A stretch of DNA of 8,351 nucleotides from UBA3478 sp036782715 (GCA_036782715.1 DAIPYN010000045.1:1-8351); one strand, 5' to 3'; positions 1-7,580 are shown, numbered from the stretch's first letter. Notes: a model not told the origin generated them from the letters alone. Made by a program: numbers and translations.

Positions 1-1407
1 ATTTTCACTCGATCGAGTTTTGAACTTAGCTATCGTTTTCCGAGGATTCGAATGAGTCAACTTCGTAATTTATATCCGCCTGAATTAGCGAATCGATTCT
101 TCGATACCCTAACCCTTCAAAAAGGATTGTCTAAGATTCTTATCGACGTGCCTACCGCACTGATTCAGATTCTTTTTGCACTCGTTCTATTATCTTTCTA
201 TCATCCATTTTTCATCTTTTTCGGGATTTTCTTACTAAGTCTCATGTTCTTCGTATTTCGTTATACCGTGAAGCGAGGCCTTGAAACTTCGATTGTCGAG
301 TCAAAATATAAGTATCGAGTCGCTCACTGGATTCAGGAAATCGCCCGTTCGATTATCAGCTTTAAGTTGGCGGGTAATACTGATTTAGCCCTGACCAAAA
401 ACGATGAATTGGTCGAAGGTTATCTGGGAGCACGCGAAGCCCACTTCAAAGTGATTAAGTTTCAATACATCAAGATGATTGCTTTTAAGGTGGCGGTAAC
501 TGCAGGCCTATTAGTAATCGGTGGCCTTCTAGTACTCAATCAGCAAATGAACATTGGACAATTCGTCGCTGCAGAAATTGTTATTCTCCTGGTGATTGCC
601 TCTGTTGAAAAACTCATAGTCAGCCTAGAAACGCTCTACGATATGCTGACTTCTATTGAGAAACTAGGAGAGGTTCTTGACTTTGATCTTGAATCCCAGG
701 AGGGGAAACGTCCGAATTATCCGACCGGATTCAAATTAGAACTCAAAGGAGTCGGTTACCTAGTGAAAGACAGGGAACGTCCAATATTAGACCAGATTGA
801 CTTGACTTTCGAGTCAGGAAAAACCTATCTACTTAGGGGAGCCTCAGGGTCTGGTAAGTCGAGTTTACTACGGGTAATCGCAGGAGTAAGCACTCCAACC
901 TCAGGGGCTGTTTTTGTAGATGATCAAAATTTAAAATCGATACAACCCAACCACTACCGAACTCAGTTAGGACTGTCACTTTCTGAGCAAACTCCATTTG
1001 AAGGGAGTCTTCGTGAAAATCTCATCTTCGATCGAACTGATGTTTCTGAAAAGGAACTTATTGATGTAGCGAAAACCGTTGGTCTTGACGGGTTTATAAA
1101 AGAATTGCCTCAAGGGCTAGATTCTCAGGTTCAAGCAGAGGGAAGACATATTTCTTACACTATATCCAAAAAGATTCTTTTAGCAAGAGCCATCTTAAAG
1201 CACCCAAAAGTTTTAGTGCTGGAAGATCCTCTAGATCAATTTACCAAGGATGAGACTACTTCAATTATTGACTATCTAACTAATCCGAACCAACCTTGGA
1301 CACTAGTGGTAGTCAGCGCCAATGACTATTGGGCGAACCGATGTCACGAACTCATTGAACTAGAAGAAGGAAAAGTTAAACATACTCAATCGAATCTATC
1401 ATGCTAA
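1..1407 (+). CDS. ABC half-transporter (permease plus ATPase), 5' end outside window
   Basis: Inner-membrane component of a tripartite exporter, expected to use ATP to drive export through the HlyD and TolC partners encoded next. The frame has no stop back to base 1, and the 17 codons before the first Met (52) read like transporter sequence (FELSYRFPRIR), so the gene probably starts outside the window. Numbering from that Met: membrane segments at about 33-50, 52-70, 142-162 and 168-187, fitting the last four of a six-helix exporter domain, then an ATPase domain from about 227. Walker A GASGSGKS (263-270) and a Q-loop Gln (313) are normal. The signature is ISYTI (367-371) instead of LSGGQ, Walker B ends in Glu391-Asp392 instead of Asp-Glu, the D-loop is unrecognisable and the H-loop His is replaced (SAND, 422-425). 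I recall similar degenerate forms in Bacteroidota exporters but cannot verify this. An N-terminal peptidase domain beyond the edge cannot be excluded. Confidence 0.88.
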   Translation: MFTRSSFELSYRFPRIRMSQLRNLYPPELANRFFDTLTLQKGLSKILIDVPTALIQILFALVLLSFYHPFFIFFGIFLLSLMFFVFRYTVKRGLETSIVESKYKYRVAHWIQEIARSIISFKLAGNTDLALTKNDELVEGYLGAREAHFKVIKFQYIKMIAFKVAVTAGLLVIGGLLVLNQQMNIGQFVAAEIVILLVIASVEKLIVSLETLYDMLTSIEKLGEVLDFDLESQEGKRPNYPTGFKLELKGVGYLVKDRERPILDQIDLTFESGKTYLLRGASGSGKSSLLRVIAGVSTPTSGAVFVDDQNLKSIQPNHYRTQLGLSLSEQTPFEGSLRENLIFDRTDVSEKELIDVAKTVGLDGFIKELPQGLDSQVQAEGRHISYTISKKILLARAILKHPKVLVLEDPLDQFTKDETTSIIDYLTNPNQPWTLVVVSANDYWANRCHELIELEEGKVKHTQSNLSC

Positions 1408-2759
1408 ATATTTCAAATAAGCCGAGCCCAAAATTCGATTTTGATAAGTACCGATCAGGGAATCGCATTTTTAGTATCGATTACTACAAACAATTCAATC
1501 GATTCTTACTGGTATTCTTCGCAATTTTATTTGTCTTCATGTTCCTGCCCTGGACACAGAATTTTACCGGTCAAGGTTATGTAACAACATTAGAACCAGA
1601 CAAGCGTCCGCAAACCGTTCAATCTCCCATTCCTGGGCGAATTGAAGAGTGGTTTGTACGCGAAGGGGATTTTGTAACCAAAGGGGACACCATCCTACGT
1701 ATTTCAGAGGTTAAAAGCGAATATTTTGACCCCCAATTATTGCAACGCACCAGTGAGCAACTCGAAGCCAAAAAAGGTGCAGTTCTTGCCTATTTAGATA
1801 AATTTGAGGCCCTAGAAGCACAATTAGCCGCATTAGAGTCAGAGCGAAAACTCAAATTAAATCAAGCCGAAAATAAACTGTCACAAATCGTATTATATGT
1901 ACAGAACGATAGCATTAAATTCGAAGCTGCCAAGACTGACCGATCAATTGCTCAAACTCGCCTAGATCGAGAATTGAGTCTGTACGACAAAGGGCTAAAA
2001 TCAACTCGTGAGGTTGAAGAGAAACGACTGAAACTCAGAGAAACTGAAGCCAAGTATATCGGGGCAGAGAATAATTTTCAAAATGCCAAGAACGAGGTAG
2101 CTATTGCACGCCTAGAAATCGACCGAATTCAAGCAGAGTTTACTGATAAACTATCGAAGACTCGATCTGATCTAGCCACGGCCAAATCGAATCGTTTTGA
2201 GGCAGAGGGTGAAGTAGCCAAACTATCAAATACGCTTGCCAATTATACCTCAAGGGCGAATCTTGGATATGTAGTTGCTCCACAATCAGGCTTTATCAAT
2301 AAAGCAATTAAGGGAGGTATTGGCGAGACCTTTAAAGAGGGTGATCGTTTGGTGTCTATAATGCCAGATAATTACCAAATGGCTGTTGAGACCTATGTAA
2401 GACCCATTGACATGCCGCTGATCAAAGTCGGAGAGAAGGCGAGAATTGAATTTGACGGATGGCCCGCAATCGTCTTTAGTGGTTGGCCAAATGTATCTTA
2501 CGGAACCTATGGTGCGCGCGTTGTAGCTATCGAAAATTACATCAGCGAAAACAATCTCTATCGTGTACTGTTAGCACCAGATCCCGAAGATCATCCTTGG
2601 CCCGAAGAAGTTCGCATTGGTTCAGGTGCACGAACCATTGCCTTACTAAACAATGTGCCTGTCGGTTACGAAATTTGGCGTCAACTCAACGGCTTCCCCC
2701 CAGAATATTATAAGCCAGAAGCAACTAAAACTCCTAAACTCCCCATCAAGATTAAGTAA
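1401..2759 (+). CDS. HlyD-family membrane-fusion (periplasmic adaptor) protein
   Basis: Periplasmic adaptor linking the inner-membrane ABC transporter to the outer-membrane channel. At 452 residues it is close to classical HlyD adaptors. A cytoplasmic N-terminus of about 33 residues precedes one membrane anchor (about 34-51, FLLVFFAILFVFMFLPW). Next comes half a biotinyl-lipoyl domain (about 71-103, SPIPGRIEEWFVREGDFVTK), a long charged helical coiled-coil hairpin (about 111-285, rich in Glu, Lys, Ala and Leu), the second lipoyl half (about 288-322, VVAPQSGFINKAI) and a beta-barrel region (about 325-415). The start ATG overlaps the preceding gene by 7 bases (ATGCTAA), which suggests coupled translation; no Shine-Dalgarno-like site is evident. 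The stop overlaps the next start by one base. Family assignment is secure; the cargo is unknown. Confidence 0.93.
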   Translation: MLNISNKPSPKFDFDKYRSGNRIFSIDYYKQFNRFLLVFFAILFVFMFLPWTQNFTGQGYVTTLEPDKRPQTVQSPIPGRIEEWFVREGDFVTKGDTILRISEVKSEYFDPQLLQRTSEQLEAKKGAVLAYLDKFEALEAQLAALESERKLKLNQAENKLSQIVLYVQNDSIKFEAAKTDRSIAQTRLDRELSLYDKGLKSTREVEEKRLKLRETEAKYIGAENNFQNAKNEVAIARLEIDRIQAEFTDKLSKTRSDLATAKSNRFEAEGEVAKLSNTLANYTSRANLGYVVAPQSGFINKAIKGGIGETFKEGDRLVSIMPDNYQMAVETYVRPIDMPLIKVGEKARIEFDGWPAIVFSGWPNVSYGTYGARVVAIENYISENNLYRVLLAPDPEDHPWPEEVRIGSGARTIALLNNVPVGYEIWRQLNGFPPEYYKPEATKTPKLPIKIK

Positions 2760-4150
2760 TGAATAGATTTCTTTTATCATTATTACTGACGGTCTTTCTA
2801 TGCACTGCATCAACAGTAAGGGGGCAAGAGTCTCTGAGCTTAGAAGAATTCTTGGGTTATGTAAAGGCTTTTCATCCGCTAGTAAAACAAGCAGACATCA
2901 AACTGAGTGAAAGCGAAGCCAAACTGCTTAAAGCTAGAGGTGCTTTCGATCCCAAGCTATCAGCAGACTTCAACAATAAAAACTTCAAAGGAAGTAATTA
3001 TTACGAGCGTCTAAGCGCGACCTTTTCAGTACCCACTTATTACGGCCTCACGCTCAAAGGACAATTTAGCGAAGCTGAAGGAGCCTTACTCAACCCTGAG
3101 AATGTCGTGAGTGGAGATCAGCTTTACGGTGTCGGCGCCTCTCTCGACTTAGGAAAAGGACTACTCGCTAACGAGCGTATGACTGCTCTTAAGCAAGCCA
3201 AGCGGTTTGTAGATCAAGCAAAAGAAGAGAATGCACTTCGAGTCAACGAAATTCTCCTTGAAGCTACAGATGCCTACCTCGACTGGTATCGAGCCTATAA
3301 ATCCTATGAGATTTTTGATGAATTCATCGCTAATGCCAAGTTCAGATATGATGGGGTAAGAGATCGTTTCACTTCAGGTGATTTGGCTGCAATCGACACT
3401 ACAGAAGCACGAATTGCCTATCAAAATAGACTCCTCAGTCAGGAGAAAGCGAGTCTAAAATTGAGAGAAAAAGCACTGAAAGCTTCGAATTACCTGTGGA
3501 TTGAAGACACGCCCGTTGAGATTAATCCGGCAGTAACCCCTATACTATCTGAGGAGAATTTTAAAACTCGTTTCTCGATCGATCTCATCGATTTAGAGTC
3601 GCATCCAAAACTGAGAGCCCTTGGATACAAAACAGACATCCAACGTTTTGAAAGAAGACTTCAACGAAGCAATCTATTGCCCGAAGTCACTCTGGATTAT
3701 CAATGGCTATCAGAAACTGACCCAAGTCAAAACTTCAATCTTGCTTTAGATCCAGATAATAGCACCACAAAACTGAAGATAGCGCTTCCGCTCTTTTTGA
3801 GAAAAGAACGTTCGGCACTGAAGCTTGCCAGTTTAAAACTGCAGGATGCAACCTTAGAACAGGAGCGTGTTTACATCGAACTAAAAAATAAATTAGCCGC
3901 GCTGAATACAGCCTCAGAATCGCTCTCTCGCCAACGTCTACTAGCCGACTCCATGGTTATAGACTACACTACCCTCTTTAAAGGAGAACAACAAAAGTTC
4001 GAGGCTGGAGAAAGCTCACTCTTTCTTGTAAACTCGAGAGAATCAAAGCTTATCGAAGCCACACTAAAAGCGATTGATACCGAAGTTGAGGAAAAAATGG
4101 CTGTAGCTGAATTCTACTTCAATTCAACCTTTCCAAGTATTAGGGAATAA
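2759..4150 (+). CDS. TolC-family outer-membrane channel protein
   Basis: Outer-membrane efflux protein forming the exit duct of the ABC-HlyD-TolC exporter. Length is 463 residues, typical of the family. A signal peptide is visible (MNRFLLSLLLTVFLCTASTVRG, cleavage near residue 22), giving a mature start at about QESLSLEEF. Two internally related helical repeats carry the usual TolC features: RFTSGDLAAIDTTEARIAY (203-221) in the first half and KFEAGESSLFLVNSRESKL (413-431) in the second, each followed by long helices. The segment LKIALPLFLRKERSALKLAS (339-358) matches the strand-to-helix stretch of the second repeat. The start is set by the TAATG junction with the adaptor gene. The 3' end overlaps the convergent glpD gene by 11 bases. 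Specificity, whether peptide, protein or small molecule, cannot be read from the sequence. Confidence 0.93.
   Translation: MNRFLLSLLLTVFLCTASTVRGQESLSLEEFLGYVKAFHPLVKQADIKLSESEAKLLKARGAFDPKLSADFNNKNFKGSNYYERLSATFSVPTYYGLTLKGQFSEAEGALLNPENVVSGDQLYGVGASLDLGKGLLANERMTALKQAKRFVDQAKEENALRVNEILLEATDAYLDWYRAYKSYEIFDEFIANAKFRYDGVRDRFTSGDLAAIDTTEARIAYQNRLLSQEKASLKLREKALKASNYLWIEDTPVEINPAVTPILSEENFKTRFSIDLIDLESHPKLRALGYKTDIQRFERRLQRSNLLPEVTLDYQWLSETDPSQNFNLALDPDNSTTKLKIALPLFLRKERSALKLASLKLQDATLEQERVYIELKNKLAALNTASESLSRQRLLADSMVIDYTTLFKGEQQKFEAGESSLFLVNSRESKLIEATLKAIDTEVEEKMAVAEFYFNSTFPSIRE
4140..4150. other. Convergent 3'-end overlap of the tolC-like gene and glpD
   Basis: The plus-strand TAA of the TolC-type gene (4148-4150) lies inside the last codons of the minus-strand glpD, and the glpD stop (4140-4142) lies inside the last codons of the TolC-type gene. 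The two genes therefore share 11 bases tail to tail. No GC-rich stem followed by a T-run is visible on either strand nearby, so the two transcripts probably run into each other. Confidence 0.9.
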
Positions 4151-5693
4151 GGTAAGCAGAGGCAACCTCTTCGAATGTATTAATCTGTTCAGATATCCAT
4201 TGCTTGTCCTTGTCTAGGGATTTTGCCATGAGCTCGGCAACGGCAGGCGCAATTCTTAAGGTTTCCTTCGCGTTTAAGAACAAACCTCGGTGTCTTCGAG
4301 CTAAAACGTCCTCAAGGGTGACGGCCATCTCTTCAGTACAGGCCCAATAAACCATATTTGGGCTAATATAAAACGCTTCAGAAAGGGAATCGTTTCCGAA
4401 AGATAGTTCTCGAATCTTTTCAGCATCGGTACCGTAGGCGTGCATAGGATCTGACCAGTCGGCATGATAATCATACCCGTGAATCGGCAGTAATTCGGTA
4501 GAACATTTTCGCTCAGGTAGTCCTCCAACCGTAATAGCTGTATTAATGGTGTCCTCAGCTATTTTTCTGTAGGTAGTCCATTTACCTCCCAGGATACTGA
4601 GCAGTCCACTAGTACTCACAATCACCTTGTGGTGTCGTGAAACCTCCTTAGTAGATTCTGAGTCATTGTTTGACGCTGCCAGCGGACGTAATCCCGAAAA
4701 CACACTAAGAACATCTTCTCGCTTAGGCATACGACTCATGTAAGCGCTTGCATTTTCTAAAACAAAGTCAATTTCTTCTTCAAGGGGTTTCGGCTCGAAA
4801 TCAATAGAATCAATCGCCGTATCTGTGGTACCCACAACTACGTAATCATTCCAAGGAACCGCAAATAACACTCTACCATCGGTGGTTTGAGGAACCATAA
4901 TGGCATGTTTACCATCTAAGAAGGAGCCGTCTAAAACCAGGTGTATTCCTTGACTTGGTCGGATACGAGGAGGCGTCCCTGGCTGGTCCATTTGAATTAC
5001 GCTATCTGAGAAAACCCCAGTAGCGTTAATGACCACCTTTGCCTCAACGGTGTAGATTTTTCCATTTAATTCATCCTTCGCAGTGACTCCCGTAATCATT
5101 TCGCTCTCATCCTTAATCAAACCCTCAACAGAGAGATAGTTCAAAAGCGTAGCTCCATGATTTTCGGCTGTTTGTGCCATTGAAACAGCCATTCGAGCAT
5201 CGTCAAATTGACCATCGTGATAAATTACTCCACCACGAAGCCCATCCTTCTTAACGTTAGGGATCAGACCTAAGGTTTCTTCTCGGTCGAGCAAGGTACT
5301 AGGCCCCAGCCCCAATTTACCTGCCATCATATCATAAACCTTAAGGCCTAGCCCATAAAAAGGGCTATTCCACCAATCGTAAGATGGGATGACAAAACTC
5401 AGGTCTTGCACCAAATGAGGTGCATTTTTACGCATGATTCCACGCTCGCGAAGTGCTTCAATAACGAGTGATATATCGCCATTCTGCAGATAGCGAACCC
5501 CGCCATGTACGAGCTTCGTACTGCGCGAAGAAGTTCCTTTTGCAAAATCGTATTTTTCTAATAGTAAGGTTTTATAACCTCTAGAAGCCGCATCAATTGC
5601 AGAACCTATTCCTGAGGCACCTCCGCCGATAATAACAATATCCCAAGGCTTCTTACGTGATTTAAGTCGTTTGAGGTTTTGGGCGCGATTCAT
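4140..5693 (-). CDS. glpD: FAD-dependent glycerol-3-phosphate dehydrogenase
   Basis: Oxidises sn-glycerol 3-phosphate to dihydroxyacetone phosphate at the cytoplasmic face of the inner membrane, passing electrons to the quinone pool. At 517 residues it is close to the E. coli GlpD length. The FAD-binding fold opens with DIVIIGGGASGIG (18-30). The family signature GTSSRSTKLVHGGVRYL (53-69) is complete, and the second signature GGKWTTYRKIAED (369-381) is present, as is the GLRPL segment (334-338) containing the substrate-region Arg. A C-terminal helical domain (about 400-510) matches the accessory domain of this family. The start lies 3 bases after the stop of the DtxR-like regulator, so the two genes are probably co-transcribed and glpD may fall under metal-dependent control. 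No glycerol kinase or facilitator gene is in the window; substrate from phospholipid turnover is possible (inference). Confidence 0.95.
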   Translation of the reverse strand: MNRAQNLKRLKSRKKPWDIVIIGGGASGIGSAIDAASRGYKTLLLEKYDFAKGTSSRSTKLVHGGVRYLQNGDISLVIEALRERGIMRKNAPHLVQDLSFVIPSYDWWNSPFYGLGLKVYDMMAGKLGLGPSTLLDREETLGLIPNVKKDGLRGGVIYHDGQFDDARMAVSMAQTAENHGATLLNYLSVEGLIKDESEMITGVTAKDELNGKIYTVEAKVVINATGVFSDSVIQMDQPGTPPRIRPSQGIHLVLDGSFLDGKHAIMVPQTTDGRVLFAVPWNDYVVVGTTDTAIDSIDFEPKPLEEEIDFVLENASAYMSRMPKREDVLSVFSGLRPLAASNNDSESTKEVSRHHKVIVSTSGLLSILGGKWTTYRKIAEDTINTAITVGGLPERKCSTELLPIHGYDYHADWSDPMHAYGTDAEKIRELSFGNDSLSEAFYISPNMVYWACTEEMAVTLEDVLARRHRGLFLNAKETLRIAPAVAELMAKSLDKDKQWISEQINTFEEVASAYLIP

Positions 5694-5696
5694 ATT

Positions 5697-6110
5697 CTAA
5701 GATTTAAAAGAATGTTTGGGTATGGGGGTACCGTGCGGATCATGACTGAAATTAGCCATCATCTCTTGCATCCGTTTAAAAAACTCCGGATGTTTCACGT
5801 GCTCTAATTCCTCTGCAATTTCATGCACTTCATCTGGATTAAATCCCATATTCTCTACCAAGAAGGTTTCGATAAGTCGATGTTTAGCTACAATCATTTT
5901 CGCGTGCTCCTGTCCCTTTTCAGTAAGGTAAATAGGCTTGTAAGCCTCCGTCTTAACTAGACCCAATTGAACTAAATCCTTAAGCATATTAGACACTGTA
6001 GACTTACTCACCGCAAAGCGCTTGCTAAGTGCAGTTACAGTAACACCTTCTTTCTTCTCATTGAAGTGATAGAGTGCCTTTAGATAATTTTCCTTTTCAA
6101 TGGTGGGCAT
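5697..6110 (-). CDS. DtxR/MntR-family metal-dependent transcriptional regulator
   Basis: Cytoplasmic homodimeric repressor predicted to bind DNA when loaded with Mn2+ or Fe2+. It has 137 residues, the length of MntR, and lacks the SH3-like third domain of DtxR. A winged helix-turn-helix (about 22-60, VTALSKRFAVSKSTVSNMLK) is followed by a helical metal-binding and dimerisation domain (about 65-120). By my alignment from memory, His77, Glu100, Glu103 and His104 match MntR ligands His77, Glu99, Glu102 and His103. Glu100, where DtxR has Cys102, suggests manganese-type selectivity. The two N-terminal MntR ligands, Asp8 and Glu11, are Asn8 and Lys11 here. The tail SHDPHGTPIP resembles the DtxR region SRSPFGNPIP. 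It heads a two-gene unit with glpD and has its own candidate promoter and inverted repeat. Metal identity is inferred; IdeR- or TroR-like iron sensing is the alternative. Confidence 0.9.
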   Translation of the reverse strand: MPTIEKENYLKALYHFNEKKEGVTVTALSKRFAVSKSTVSNMLKDLVQLGLVKTEAYKPIYLTEKGQEHAKMIVAKHRLIETFLVENMGFNPDEVHEIAEELEHVKHPEFFKRMQEMMANFSHDPHGTPIPKHSFKS

Positions 6111-6120
6111 TGATAGCAGC

Positions 6121-6147
6121 TTTAAATCTCAAAATTAAGGATTTAAA
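6121..6147. promoter_or_regulatory. Inverted repeat, candidate operator of the metal regulator gene
   Basis: A perfect 8-bp inverted repeat, TTTAAATC (6121-6128) and GATTTAAA (6140-6147), is separated by 11 bases. Its inner arm lies 10 bases upstream of the regulator's start codon, and the spacer contains a Bacteroidota-type -7 box. A bound dimer would cover the promoter, the usual layout for autorepression in the DtxR/MntR family. There is no T-run after it on the minus strand, so it is not an intrinsic terminator for the upstream aldehyde dehydrogenase gene. Being AT-rich, it could still be chance. Confidence 0.45.
6130..6137 (-). promoter_or_regulatory. Candidate -7 promoter element of the regulator-glpD unit
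   Basis: Read on the minus strand this is TAATTTTG, an exact match to the Bacteroidota -7 consensus TAnnTTTG. Nineteen bases separate it from the regulator's ATG, implying a leader of roughly a dozen bases. No convincing TTG is seen at the usual -33 spacing, so the promoter may be weak or activator-dependent. It sits between the arms of the inverted repeat described at 6121-6147. Confidence 0.45.
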
Positions 6148-6171
6148 ACGGCCTTGAAGATGAAGCTATAG

Positions 6172-7560
6172 TTAACTAAGCCTACTATTAAGTCCTAAAA
6201 GGGTCCTAAGTGCTTTTAACTTCCCTTTATACGGAGCATATCGGAGTGGTAAGTCGAGCCAAGTAGCCCTATATAAAACCGGCTTTTCACGACTAAAAGT
6301 ATCAAAGCCGTACTTGCCGTGGTAACTTCCATATCCACTATTACCAACCCCTCCGAAAGGAAGGCTATTTTCAGCAATCATCATAATAGTGTCATTTACT
6401 GCAGCTTGACCAAAAGAATAATTGGTTAAAAGCTCTTCAGCGAACGACTTGTTTTTGGAGAAAACATAAAATGCTAAAGGGTTAGGATGACTTCTCAGCC
6501 ACTGATCCATTTCCTTAGAGTCACTATAACTAATAACTGGTAATACAGGTCCAAAGATTTCCTCTTGCATCACCGAAGAATCCTTAGTAATATCGACTAA
6601 GATGGTAGGAGAAACGTAACACTTAGATTCATCAGTCTCCCCTCCGTAATAGACAGAAGCCTCGCCAATGAACCTCTGCATTCGAGCAACATGTTTTGGG
6701 TGGATAAGCCGTCCGTAATCTTCGCTAACTATTGCAGATTTACCGTAAGCCTTTTCAATTTGAACCACTAAAGCCTTGAGTAGAGGTTCCTTTATAGACT
6801 CATGAACCAATAAATAGTCAGGAGCGATACACGTTTGACCGACATTGAGCAACTTTCCCCATACGATGCGGCGAGCAGTTAACTCAATAGGTGCAGTTTC
6901 ATCAATGATACAAGGTGACTTACCTCCCAGCTCCAAGGTACAGGGTGTAAGATGCTCAGCAGCAGCCTTAGCTACAATTTTACCTACTCCAACACTACCC
7001 GTAAAGAAAATGTAATCCCAAGAATGACCTAATAATTCTGTACTCGTTTGGGCGTCTCCGAGTACTACAGCTACCTGCGCAGGATCAAAAACTTCTTCTA
7101 TGATTTTTTTTAAGAGATCACTCGTCTTCTCAGAGTATTCACTAGGTTTTAACACCACTGTATTGCCTGCTGCAATTGCAGAAACTAGTGGAGTTAAGCT
7201 CAGCTGAAAAGGATAATTCCACGGAGCAATATGTAGCGTCACTCCGTATGGGTCCTTAATGACTTTTGCCTTCGCAGGAAATGATGCTAAGCCTACAGAC
7301 CGAGATTCAGAGGCACTCCAACGGCCAAGATGTTTTAGGGTGTGAATAATTTCAGATTGAACATAACTGATTTCAGTGGCTACCGATTCAAAGGCAGACT
7401 TTCCTAAATCGTCGGCCAAAGCCCGTAAAATCTCAGATTCATAGCTACTGATAGCTGCATAAAGTTTTTTAAGCGCAGCTTTTCTAAAAGGGATAGAACG
7501 CGAAGCGCCGGCTTCAAAAAACCGGCGCTGCTTATCGATTATTTCAGCAATTGAACTCAT
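6172..7560 (-). CDS. Aldehyde dehydrogenase, class 3 (fatty aldehyde dehydrogenase) type
   Basis: NAD(P)+-dependent oxidation of an aldehyde to its carboxylic acid in the cytoplasm. At 462 residues it matches the short class-3 enzymes rather than the roughly 490-500 residues of classes 1 and 2. Visible elements in order are IAPWNYPF with the oxyanion-hole Asn (114), the nucleotide-binding stretch FFTGSVGVGK (185-194), LELGGKSPC with general base Glu210, NVGQTCIAPDY with catalytic Cys244, EEIFGP (333-338) with the cofactor-ribose Glu, and the class-3 hallmark GGVGNSGYGSYHGKYGFDTF (403-422). No C-terminal membrane anchor is seen. The start lies 20 bases after the yceI-like stop with no terminator between, so the two are probably one unit. 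A gap of 61 bases with its own promoter separates it from the regulator gene. Medium- or long-chain aldehydes are the likely substrates by family, but the exact one is not readable. Confidence 0.93.
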   Translation of the reverse strand: MSSIAEIIDKQRRFFEAGASRSIPFRKAALKKLYAAISSYESEILRALADDLGKSAFESVATEISYVQSEIIHTLKHLGRWSASESRSVGLASFPAKAKVIKDPYGVTLHIAPWNYPFQLSLTPLVSAIAAGNTVVLKPSEYSEKTSDLLKKIIEEVFDPAQVAVVLGDAQTSTELLGHSWDYIFFTGSVGVGKIVAKAAAEHLTPCTLELGGKSPCIIDETAPIELTARRIVWGKLLNVGQTCIAPDYLLVHESIKEPLLKALVVQIEKAYGKSAIVSEDYGRLIHPKHVARMQRFIGEASVYYGGETDESKCYVSPTILVDITKDSSVMQEEIFGPVLPVISYSDSKEMDQWLRSHPNPLAFYVFSKNKSFAEELLTNYSFGQAAVNDTIMMIAENSLPFGGVGNSGYGSYHGKYGFDTFSREKPVLYRATWLDLPLRYAPYKGKLKALRTLLGLNSRLS

Positions 7561-7580
7561 TGCTCTAAGTTAATGAAAAC

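Noticed and set aside
7..18. 12-bp palindrome ACTCGATCGAGT
   Set aside because: It lies inside the open ABC transporter frame and is short enough to occur by chance; no regulatory context is visible.
52..1407. Reading the ABC gene as a pseudogene because of its poor motifs
   Set aside because: The frame is continuous, Walker A and the Q-loop are intact, and the gene is tightly coupled to a complete adaptor and channel, which argues for function.
2483..2713. 76-codon open frame on the plus strand
   Set aside because: It lies wholly inside the well-supported HlyD-type gene in another frame, and the peptide is Arg-, Ser- and Cys-rich with no recognisable domain.
4158..4170. Small hairpin AGAGG-CAA-CCTCT just after the TolC-type stop
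   Set aside because: A 5-bp stem without a following T-run on either strand is too weak for an intrinsic terminator, and it lies within glpD coding sequence.
4301..4528. 75-codon open frame on the minus strand
   Set aside because: It is a shifted frame within glpD, whose protein signatures continue through this stretch; the alternative peptide has no family resemblance.
7104..7111. Run of eight A's on the coding strand of the aldehyde dehydrogenase, considered as a slippage or frameshift site
   Set aside because: It encodes an ordinary Leu-Lys-Lys-Ile stretch in an intact frame with all motifs present downstream; there is no sign of programmed frameshifting.
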